From the NCBI GenBank assembly GCA_964348685.1, contig CAYGDM010000056.1, positions 1 through 7,199 on the forward strand: a DNA stretch of 7,199 nt, given 5' to 3'. The first letter of the stretch is position 1. Every line of letters starts with the position of its first letter. Origin of the DNA: DALYDP01 sp964348685 (lineage in GTDB: Bacteria > Patescibacteriota > Gracilibacteria > Peribacterales > Peribacteraceae). The notes beneath the pieces were generated by a model. It made no database searches and was not told where the DNA came from. It saw nothing but the letters and a program-made list of their open reading frames with translations. Positions 1 to 5,836 of this stretch are shown here, piece after piece. A program made the translations under genes and the position numbers.

Positions 1-1714
1 GACAGCCGTTGCGGAAGTAGTGCTGGATGCGCGGACCGAAGATCTCGTTGCCGAAGAGCTTGATGAAGATTTCCATCGCGTCGAGCGAGGCCCTGTCTTT
101 CTCTTCGTCCGTCTTCGCTTCGAGGAGGTTCAATCCCATCGGGCGTTCGGTATCGGACGGATCGAAGATGATGACGTCCTTCGCGCGTTCCTTGGGCACG
201 TAATTCAACACATCTTCGATCAGGTCTCCGTGCGGATCGACCATGCACACGCCGGAGCCGGCCTGAATGTCTTGGCGAGCCTGCCAGCTCAGCAGCGACG
301 ATTTACCGCAGCCGGATTTACCGATGAGGTACTGGTGGCGCGTGCGGTCCTTGTCACGGAAGCGGATCTTCGTTTCAACGCCGCGGTGCTTGTTAATGCC
401 GACGATGACGCCGTCTTGCGGCGCGTCCGGCGGAGGAGGTAGGACCTTGTACGGGATCCATTTGATAATCGGGATCTTGTTGTAGCGGCTGTCAGGGAAG
501 TGGAAGAGCCCCGCGAGTTCGCGCTCCACCAGCAACGCCTGCTTGTGGTAGAAGCCATTGATGCGGCGCTTCCACAGCCAGTGAATGAGAGGAGCGTTCC
601 ATGCGAGCGGGAAGAAATCGACGAACATGCGGCGGTTCACGAACGAGTTACCGTACAGGTGGCGGAAGACGTTGAACGCGACCTGGAGGTTGTTGGTGAT
701 GTCGAGCGCCTTCGCCTGGGTCGAGCTCGTGGCCATGATGCGCACCGCGCAATGGAACCAGCTCATGCCAGCCTTCTCCGCCATCTGCTTGTAGAGCTCC
801 TCTTCCGGCTGGACCATGCGGACGAAACTGTCGCCGCTCGAAGCGCCCGGGGCGAACGTCTTGTCATCGGCGCCGCCCGCAATGCCACCCACCACTTGGA
901 TGAACGTCGAGAGAATCGGAATGCGGCCGATCCAGCTGTCCTTCTTTCCTTTGAATTTCGTCGAAGCGAAGTTCTTCGCGCGCTTACCCCACTTGTTGCT
1001 GAACGACGGCTTGATGATGACCTGGATCGTCGCGGTATCGGCAGGATCCAACTTACTGAGAACGTTCGTCAGATCGTTCAGCGGATCGTCCTGCATCTGC
1101 TCGCTCATACGGATCGGGAACCAGTACTTCTTCGCGAGCGCCATGTGGTAGCCGACAAGCGACGTGCCTTTCTTCCACAGTTCCGGCGTGGGCCGCGGCA
1201 GCACTTCGGCTTCGGAGTAGAACGACGTGATCTGCTTCTCGACGATCGACACGAGATTCTTATCACAGAGCACGTAGAACGCGAGCTCACCGTTCTCGAC
1301 GAACATCTCGAAGCTGATCGTAATGTGTCGGAACGCCCAGAAGTGAATCGATTGCCAGAACGTAAGACTCTTCACTTCCCACAACGCGCGGTAGAGCTGC
1401 TCCATGAGGGCTACTTTTTCCTTGAAGTCTTTCTCCGTGCGCTTCTCCTGGTCGACCTTGCTGTCGCTTCGGGGCAAGAGCACCTGCATCGACACAAGCT
1501 TCGTGCTGTGCCATACGGCGTAGCTGAAGCGCATCGCGCGGATACCGAGCCGAAACGTGAAGTACGCGCCGACGAAGAACCACACGCGTTCGACGGGATC
1601 GGCGATGAGCCAGCCCCAGAGCGCGGGCCAAATATTCGAATCGATCACATATCCCGCCACTCCGATCAGGAACAGCGTGATGGGCCAGAAGAAGTAGCGG
1701 AGGAAGGTGACCAC
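1..1714 (-). CDS. VirD4/TraD-like type IV secretion ATPase, membrane-anchored, C-terminus outside window (partial)
   Basis: The visible part is 571 residues and has no stop before the window edge. Two hydrophobic helices (about residues 4-25 and 43-60) anchor the N-terminus in the membrane. A long domain (about 105-410) follows; it contains DPLNDLTNVLSKL (210-222) and ELAGLFHFP (399-407), segments I recall from CPR conjugation-type ATPases. The P-loop is GKSGCGKS (465-472). The next strand carries VDPHGDL (492-498) and then IIFDPSDTERPMGLNLL (515-531), typical of VirD4/TraD/HerA-like DNA-translocating ATPases. Walker B and the arginine finger would lie beyond the window. Start: GTG at 1714 is the only usual start codon after an in-frame TAA upstream; there is no Shine-Dalgarno sequence, but an extended -10 lies 33 bases upstream. 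Likely role (inference): inner-membrane motor or coupling protein of a type IV secretion-like apparatus, working with the pilin and PKD protein across the window. VirB4 is a less likely alternative. Confidence 0.88.
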   Translation of the reverse strand, partial: MVTFLRYFFWPITLFLIGVAGYVIDSNIWPALWGWLIADPVERVWFFVGAYFTFRLGIRAMRFSYAVWHSTKLVSMQVLLPRSDSKVDQEKRTEKDFKEKVALMEQLYRALWEVKSLTFWQSIHFWAFRHITISFEMFVENGELAFYVLCDKNLVSIVEKQITSFYSEAEVLPRPTPELWKKGTSLVGYHMALAKKYWFPIRMSEQMQDDPLNDLTNVLSKLDPADTATIQVIIKPSFSNKWGKRAKNFASTKFKGKKDSWIGRIPILSTFIQVVGGIAGGADDKTFAPGASSGDSFVRMVQPEEELYKQMAEKAGMSWFHCAVRIMATSSTQAKALDITNNLQVAFNVFRHLYGNSFVNRRMFVDFFPLAWNAPLIHWLWKRRINGFYHKQALLVERELAGLFHFPDSRYNKIPIIKWIPYKVLPPPPDAPQDGVIVGINKHRGVETKIRFRDKDRTRHQYLIGKSGCGKSSLLSWQARQDIQAGSGVCMVDPHGDLIEDVLNYVPKERAKDVIIFDPSDTERPMGLNLLEAKTDEEKDRASLDAMEIFIKLFGNEIFGPRIQHYFRNGC

Positions 1715-1746
1715 TCTGGAGAAAGAGGATACTAAGAAATCGTTTT

Positions 1747-1775
1747 ATTATAGCAGAAAACACCCTCTTTGTGGA
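1747..1775 (-). promoter_or_regulatory. Promoter of the VirD4-like ATPase gene
   Basis: On the minus strand a perfect -10 TATAAT (1752-1747) is preceded by TGC (1755-1753), giving the extended form TGCTATAAT. Exactly 17 bases further upstream is TCCACA (1775-1770), matching four of six positions of the -35 consensus. Transcription would begin near 1740, leaving a leader of about 25 bases before the GTG at 1714. Its position between the stop of the RlpA-like gene (1801) and this start suggests the ATPase has its own transcription start, even if some read-through occurs. Confidence 0.65.
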
Positions 1776-1800
1776 GGCCAAGTATCGACCGGAAAAAGGC

Positions 1801-2847
1801 TTATTGGCCGCAGTCGATCACGTCCATTTCCATGATCCGCGTCTTCCCATCTGCACTACCGAGAATAAGCCCATAGCGCCCCGTAACGGACGGCGTAAAG
1901 GAAAACGCTTCGTCGGGAAGGATCCAATCCTGCAGCGAGAGACTGTTGCCGTCGGGGTAGCGAATGCCGCGGACAACGAACGAACTCTTCGATTCGATGC
2001 GCAGCACTTCGCCGACCGGCTGGGTGTGCGGCACGCCGAGCGTGAGCACGGTGCTTTTGGTAATGCGCTGCTGGCGGGGGCGGTCGTCCGCGCAGCGGCC
2101 GATCATCGTCACGTCGCCGAGACGCTCGAATGTGATCTGTCCGAGCTTGCCCCGCGAACGCGGAACGAGCGACGTGAACGCGGCGAAACTCAAGTCCATG
2201 TCGCGGCCTTCCACGAACGGTCCGCGATCGTTGATGCGCACGGTCACGCTCTTGCCGTCTTCGAGGTTCGTCACCTTCACGAGCGTGTTGTACGGATACG
2301 TGCGGTGCGCGGCGGTCATCGCATACATATCGAAACTCTCGCCGAACGCGGTTCCCTTCCCCTGGAATTTTTCGGAGTAGAACGACACCTCGTGGATTTC
2401 CTCGACGAGCAGCTGGTCCAGCGTGCGCATGAGCGTCAATAATTCGGCTTCGGACAGCGGTTTTTGAAGATCGCCTTCCAACGATGCGACGGGATATTTT
2501 TCCATCCATTCGGCAAGATTGTCCGGCGTGACGTCGTCGGGCGCGGCAACGGATCGCGTCCGCAACAGCCATGTCAGCGCGACATCGAGCGTCAGCGACT
2601 CATCAGGAAAAAATTCTCCGGCTTCATCACTCACGATCCCGCGCGATGCGGCGAAATCGATTTCGAGCGAACCGTTATCCGGCCGGTCGGGCAGATCGGT
2701 GAACGCGCTCTTCGCGGGCTCGGCGGGACGGCGCAGACTGTTCCACATCATGAGGAATCCGTCGCGACGGGAGATCGCAGGATCAGCGGCGAACGCGAGC
2801 GTCGGAACGAGCGCGAGCGAAAGCAAAAGGGTGGCGATGAACTTCAC
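1801..2847 (-). CDS. Exported RlpA-family (double-psi beta-barrel) protein with SLH-like N-terminal domain
   Basis: This is a 348-residue exported protein. A signal peptide (1-20, cleavage after AFA) has no lipobox cysteine, unlike the lipoprotein RlpA of E. coli. Residues about 28-98 resemble one S-layer homology motif (AFTDLP, then ASRGIVSD, then FFPDESLT). The RlpA core spans about 155-247: GESFDM (169-174), TAAHRTYPYNTLVKVTNL (178-195), RINDRGPF (204-211) and GRDMDLS (214-220). E170, D173 and H181 correspond to residues considered catalytic in RlpA lytic transglycosylases, so cleavage of glycan strands is plausible. There is no SPOR domain; instead a strand-rich tail (about 262-348) of unknown type follows, with two cysteines (C252, C346) that could form a disulfide. 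GTG at 2847 is chosen because it gives the full signal peptide and an in-frame TAG lies four codons upstream. It follows the 3D-domain gene by 75 bases on the same strand. Confidence 0.93.
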   Translation of the reverse strand: MKFIATLLLSLALVPTLAFAADPAISRRDGFLMMWNSLRRPAEPAKSAFTDLPDRPDNGSLEIDFAASRGIVSDEAGEFFPDESLTLDVALTWLLRTRSVAAPDDVTPDNLAEWMEKYPVASLEGDLQKPLSEAELLTLMRTLDQLLVEEIHEVSFYSEKFQGKGTAFGESFDMYAMTAAHRTYPYNTLVKVTNLEDGKSVTVRINDRGPFVEGRDMDLSFAAFTSLVPRSRGKLGQITFERLGDVTMIGRCADDRPRQQRITKSTVLTLGVPHTQPVGEVLRIESKSSFVVRGIRYPDGNSLSLQDWILPDEAFSFTPSVTGRYGLILGSADGKTRIMEMDVIDCGQ

Positions 2848-2922
2848 CCAAGCAGCCTAGGTACGGCACGATGCAGGTCAACAAAAATCTCACCCTCTTC
2901 GCTCCTGCTACGCCGGTCTTCG

Positions 2923-4284
2923 TTATAACGCGTCCCAGCCGTAGCCGCGGACGACGCCGTACGCATGGCTGATTTGATCTTTCTGGAGCGTTTTGAGTGT
3001 GATCGGGCCGACCGTGCCCGCGCCCTTGGCGGACGCATTCGGGATGACGCCGCGGGCCAATTGGTATGCGGCCACGGCCTGGCGAGTCGCCGGTCCGAAG
3101 ACGCCGTTAATACTCTCTTCCGGGAAATAGCCGACGCGCGCGAGGAAGCGCTGCACGTCTTCGACGGTATCGCCCTTGTATCCTTCCTCGGTCGTACCCG
3201 CGACGAGCGCGTCTTGCTCGGAGAGACGGTCGCGCACGCGTTTCACGATGAGGATGCCGCGCGCGATGGTGCGGCTGCGTTCGGCGCGAAGCGTTCCTGC
3301 GATCGCGGCCTGCGTGATGGGCCCGATCGTGCCGGCGCCGGGGCTGGATGCATCGGCGATGAGCATCGACTCCTTCTGGAACGCCATGATTGCATTCTTC
3401 ACGTTGTCATTATAAACGCCGTTTGTACGCCCCTTGTAATAGCCCATCGAACGAAGAAGGCGCTGCGCTGCGGCGATGTCTTTCTGGCTCGAGAGCTCGC
3501 TCACGAGGGGGACGCCCATGTCGCGCCCGAGCGTACGGACGGCGGCCATGAGCATCGCGGCGGTTTCTGCATTGAGCGACTCCGTATGGATCGGCATGCC
3601 CTTGTCGCGCTGGAAGCCTTCGAGCGCGGCTTGCGTCTTCGGCCCGAAGAACATCGTCGCATCATCGGCCAGATAGCCGAGCGCGCGGAGGTGATCCTGC
3701 AGGAACGCGACGGAGAGACTCGTATCCCCTGCCTTCGGCTCGACGTCGACAAGGCCGTTTTGGATGACGTTGTACGGACGCAGACGATCGAAATCCATCG
3801 CGATGCGATCGAGATTGAAGTCGGACGCGGGCTGCGCCGATGCCGGCGGGTAGACGACACCGCGCACGCGCTTCACGCCGAAGCTGAGCGCACGGGCGAG
3901 GCCCTCCTCGCCATAACCGGCCCACACGTCGATGCGGTGGATCTTGCCGCCTTCGAGGAGCTGGATCGCCCCGCCGCGGTCATGCACTTCGAGCACGCCG
4001 AGCCCCGGCACCTGCACCTTCGTGCCGAATGCGTAACTGGGAGGAGCGGCGACCATACCGACGTAGACGGGCGTGCCGTCCGCGCCATGCGTGCCATTAC
4101 CGTTCAAGATCTTGTCGGCGACCAATCCCCCCTTCACATAGCAACACTGCCCCGGCAGCGGCGAGTAATACGCCGTGAGCACGAAGTCCACTTCCATCGG
4201 CGCAGCAACTTCTTCGGCGGATACGATGGGCGCGAATGATGCAACCAGGCACGAGACGAGAAAACCGCAGAGGAATTTATGCAT
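2923..4284 (-). CDS. Exported 3D-domain protein with three peptidoglycan-binding repeats
   Basis: The product has 453 residues. A signal peptide (1-23, cleavage after VSA) is followed by a 3D domain (about 32-145), a barrel fold shared with MltA and YuiC-type resuscitation proteins. It has TAYYSP (37-42), FGTKVQVPG (86-94), HDRGGAI (101-107) and RIDVW (117-121). D102 and D119 match two of the aspartates that name the domain, so glycan-strand cleavage is plausible. Three PG_binding_1-like repeats follow at about 187-247, 268-330 and 373-435, each with the LxxLGY/VGY...GPxT...FQ pattern. Repeats 2 and 3 both carry GAGT(I/V)GPIT (316-324, 422-430) and look like an internal duplication. The start is ATG 4284, not the in-frame ATG at 4329-4327 farther upstream: the longer version would run through the -10 promoter element and put 15 polar residues before the signal peptide. 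No Shine-Dalgarno sequence is seen. Likely acts in the cell wall beside the downstream RlpA-like protein. Confidence 0.92.
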   Translation of the reverse strand: MHKFLCGFLVSCLVASFAPIVSAEEVAAPMEVDFVLTAYYSPLPGQCCYVKGGLVADKILNGNGTHGADGTPVYVGMVAAPPSYAFGTKVQVPGLGVLEVHDRGGAIQLLEGGKIHRIDVWAGYGEEGLARALSFGVKRVRGVVYPPASAQPASDFNLDRIAMDFDRLRPYNVIQNGLVDVEPKAGDTSLSVAFLQDHLRALGYLADDATMFFGPKTQAALEGFQRDKGMPIHTESLNAETAAMLMAAVRTLGRDMGVPLVSELSSQKDIAAAQRLLRSMGYYKGRTNGVYNDNVKNAIMAFQKESMLIADASSPGAGTIGPITQAAIAGTLRAERSRTIARGILIVKRVRDRLSEQDALVAGTTEEGYKGDTVEDVQRFLARVGYFPEESINGVFGPATRQAVAAYQLARGVIPNASAKGAGTVGPITLKTLQKDQISHAYGVVRGYGWDAL

Positions 4285-4311
4285 GTGTGGGTGTTTGTGA
4301 GAAATCCGATC

Positions 4312-4320
4312 ATTATACCA
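4312..4320 (-). promoter_or_regulatory. Extended -10 promoter of the 3D-domain gene
   Basis: The minus strand reads TGGTATAAT (4320-4312), a perfect TATAAT with the upstream TGN of an extended -10. No convincing -35 hexamer is found 15-18 bases upstream, which is common for extended -10 promoters. Transcription would start near 4305 and leave a leader of about 20 bases before ATG 4284. The downstream RlpA-like gene, which has no clear promoter in its 75-base spacer, may be transcribed from here too. Confidence 0.6.
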
Positions 4321-4356
4321 AAAAATCACATTTCACGCCCGCCTGAAGGCATGACG

Positions 4357-4396
4357 AAAAAAAGAAGGATGGTCTGATAGTTGTATGTCAGGATCA
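4357..4396 (-). terminator. Possible weak intrinsic terminator after the M24 peptidase gene
   Basis: On the minus strand, just after the TGA stop (4396-4394), the short inverted arms CTGA (4391-4388) and TCAG (4377-4374) enclose a 10-base loop, with a possible three-pair GAT/ATC extension outside. A tract of seven T (4363-4357) follows the stem closely. The stem is short and A/T-rich, so termination may be inefficient. This is the only terminator-like structure seen in the 109-base gap before the next gene. Confidence 0.3.
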
Positions 4397-5395
4397 GCGA
4401 ACGACGACCGTATCCTCCAAACGGATACCGAATTTTCCTGTGTAATAGACTCCCGGCTCGATGGCGACCACTTCTCCGTCGAGGAGCGAATCTTTCGAGC
4501 GTGCGGCAAGGACGACGCCTTCATGGACGTCGAGACCGACGCCGTGCCCGAGCGCGTGCGGATAGGACGGATACCCCTCGTGCTCAAGGAATTCTCGCGC
4601 ACGGGCATCGAGGTCTTTGCATCGAACGCCGGTTTTCGCAGCGCGCATCGCGGATCGAAGTACTTTTTTCACCGCGTCATACACGCGTCGCTGTTCAGCT
4701 GTCGGCTCGCCGACGAAATACACCTCGCTGCGGTCCGCGCAGTAGCCGTCAAGCTTCGCTCCGACATCGATTTGCACGATGTCGCGCCGGCGGAGTTTCG
4801 CGCTGCCGGCACGGTGGTGTGGACGGCTGGAATTCTTCCCGAAGGCCACGATGGCTTCGAAGGCGAGTCCGTCCGCGCCTCGTCGCAGCATCTCAATGAG
4901 GATACGGTCGGCAACCATCTTCTCCGTCACGCCGGGGACGAGGAACGACGGCACGAGCTTCAGCACCGCATTCGTGATGGAACGCGCGCGGTCCATGACG
5001 GAAATTTCTTCAGCAGACTTTTTCCGTCGAAGCCCTTCTGTAAGGCCTAAAGTCTGTACAAATTTTGTACTCTTAAACATCCCTCGCCATCGCGCCAGGC
5101 GCTCGACCGTCACATGATGCGATTCAAAGCCGCACCGCGAAATGCGAGACAGAAGTTTTGTCGTCTCGGACCGGTCGACGACACGAAGGTTCTTCGAACG
5201 CAACGCATGCGCCGCTTCTGCATAACGCGCGTCGACGATGAGCGTCGCAGAGCGTTGCGTGACCAGGAGAAGGCCCTCCGTCGCCTTCAGTTCACACAAA
5301 TATCGCACATTAAGAGGATCCGATACGAGCAGAGCGGGCAATTTTTCTTTTCTCAGAAGCGATTGCATGGCCGAAAGGCGACTGTTTTTGGGCAC
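4394..5395 (-). CDS. M24-family metallopeptidase (Xaa-Pro dipeptidase/aminopeptidase-like)
   Basis: The product is 333 residues, close to short bacterial PepQ/YqhT-type enzymes. Residues 1-120 form the creatinase-type N-terminal domain (LPALLVSDPLNVRYL, 19-33). Residues about 125-333 form the pita-bread catalytic domain. The five expected metal ligands are present: D210 (IDVGA), D221 (CADRSE), H284 in GHGVGLDVHE (283-292), E313 (IEPGVYY) and E327 (IRLEDT). H193 and H291 are candidates for the usual substrate-binding histidines. The enzyme should remove N-terminal residues before proline, or split Xaa-Pro dipeptides, in the cytoplasm; no signal peptide is seen. The stretch after the second ligand reads DRSEVYFVG, where most members have a T-R-T pattern. 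GTG 5395 is the first start after an in-frame TAA and gives a complete N-domain; ATG at codon 10 (5368) is an alternative. Neither has a Shine-Dalgarno sequence. It is divergent from the pilin gene, 51 bases away. Confidence 0.93.
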   Translation of the reverse strand: MPKNSRLSAMQSLLRKEKLPALLVSDPLNVRYLCELKATEGLLLVTQRSATLIVDARYAEAAHALRSKNLRVVDRSETTKLLSRISRCGFESHHVTVERLARWRGMFKSTKFVQTLGLTEGLRRKKSAEEISVMDRARSITNAVLKLVPSFLVPGVTEKMVADRILIEMLRRGADGLAFEAIVAFGKNSSRPHHRAGSAKLRRRDIVQIDVGAKLDGYCADRSEVYFVGEPTAEQRRVYDAVKKVLRSAMRAAKTGVRCKDLDARAREFLEHEGYPSYPHALGHGVGLDVHEGVVLAARSKDSLLDGEVVAIEPGVYYTGKFGIRLEDTVVVR

Positions 5396-5421
5396 GGGTG
5401 AAGGGTAGCGCGAGAAGCGGT

Positions 5422-5427
5422 TTTATG
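5422..5427 (-). promoter_or_regulatory. Candidate -10 element for the M24 peptidase gene
   Basis: The minus strand reads CATAAA (5427-5422), four of six matches to TATAAT, 26 bases before GTG 5395. This spacing resembles the better promoters of the 3D-domain and ATPase genes (28 and 33 bases). No clear -35 is visible. It overlaps the pilin's candidate promoter on the other strand, so the two genes may share one short divergent control region. Confidence 0.25.
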
Positions 5428-5440
5428 CTATCATGAGGAG
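5426..5440 (+). promoter_or_regulatory. Pilin control region: extended -10-like TGCTATCAT abutting Shine-Dalgarno GAGGAG
   Basis: GAGGAG (5435-5440) lies six bases before ATG 5447 and is the only strong Shine-Dalgarno sequence in the window, as expected for an abundant structural subunit. Directly before it is TGCTATCAT (5426-5434), an extended -10 with five of six matches. If that -10 were used, transcription would start near 5441 and the mRNA would lack the Shine-Dalgarno sequence, so the two readings conflict. The weaker TATGCT (5424-5429) would start the mRNA near 5436, clipping at most its first base. The ribosome-binding site is the firmer call. Confidence 0.5.
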
Positions 5441-5446
5441 AACTCT

Positions 5447-5836
5447 ATGAAGACCCCCACCCGTCTCCTCACGACCGCCGGAAGCGCACTCGCGTCGGTT
5501 TTCTCGAGCGTGCAACTCGCCGCCGCACAAGTGTTCGACGGGCCGGGCATCCAAGGTGCCATCGACCAGGCAAGCGGCATCTCCGGCCTCCCTGCTGGAG
5601 ACGTGCGCACGACGATCATTAACATCGTCCAAACCGTTCTCTCGTTCCTCGCGCTCGCCGCCGTCATCGCGATCATCATCGCCGGCATCTGGCTCATCGT
5701 GGGCATGGGTTCGGACGACTCGAAGGAACGGGCGAAGAAGATCATCTTGTACACGCTCGCAGGCCTCATCATCGTCCTCTTCGCCCGCGTGATCGTGGGT
5801 CTCGTGACGGTCTTCCTCGCCAGCCAAATCGCATGA
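5447..5836 (+). CDS. VirB2/TrbC-like pilin (two-helix type IV secretion pilin)
   Basis: The product is a 129-residue precursor. A signal peptide with a hydrophobic stretch ends near AAA (25-27), leaving a mature protein of about 102 residues. It has a short polar N-terminus (VFDGPGIQGAIDQASG, 29-44), a first hydrophobic helix (about 57-86), a short charged cytoplasmic-type loop (SDDSKERAKK, 89-98) and a second helix (about 99-126). This size and helix-charged loop-helix layout is that of VirB2/TrbC pilins, which polymerise into the extracellular pilus of type IV secretion systems. Similar small proteins are frequent in CPR genomes. The family is recognised by topology and the loop, not by a catalytic motif. 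ATG 5447 is set by the strong GAGGAG six bases upstream. The stop overlaps the next start as ATGA (5833-5836), so the PKD protein is probably translated by coupling and belongs to the same apparatus. Confidence 0.85.
   Translation: MKTPTRLLTTAGSALASVFSSVQLAAAQVFDGPGIQGAIDQASGISGLPAGDVRTTIINIVQTVLSFLALAAVIAIIIAGIWLIVGMGSDDSKERAKKIILYTLAGLIIVLFARVIVGLVTVFLASQIA

Noticed and set aside
500..1735. 411-codon open frame on the plus strand
   Set aside because: It lies opposite the ATPase gene, which has a P-loop and recognisable motifs. The plus-strand product is Arg/Glu/His-rich without structure-like hydrophobic patterning.
1287..1781. 164-codon minus-strand frame starting with a hydrophobic segment
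   Set aside because: It overlaps the ATPase N-terminus in another frame and begins upstream of the ATPase promoter's -10. The ATPase frame continues uninterrupted through the whole region.
1776..1809. Inverted repeat GGCCAA / TTGGCC around the RlpA-like gene stop, considered as a terminator
   Set aside because: The stem is 6 pairs with a 22-base loop, and the T-tract lies inside the loop rather than after the stem.
2853..2881. TTGACC considered as a -35 for the RlpA-like gene
   Set aside because: No acceptable -10 lies at 15-18 bases, and any -10 there would be only a few bases from the GTG start.
2897..2922. Spacer with CTTCG at both ends, considered as a repeat element remnant
   Set aside because: Only two 5-base direct copies, no hairpin, and no second occurrence of the unit was noticed in the window.
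2965..4239. 424-codon open frame on the plus strand
   Set aside because: Shadow of the 3D-domain gene; the minus strand encodes a signal peptide and three peptidoglycan-binding repeats.
4250..4252. Possible lipobox (LVSC, C12) in the 3D-domain protein
   Set aside because: The cysteine is at residue 12 with the hydrophobic segment continuing after it, too early for a lipoprotein signal; a signal peptidase I site VSA fits better.
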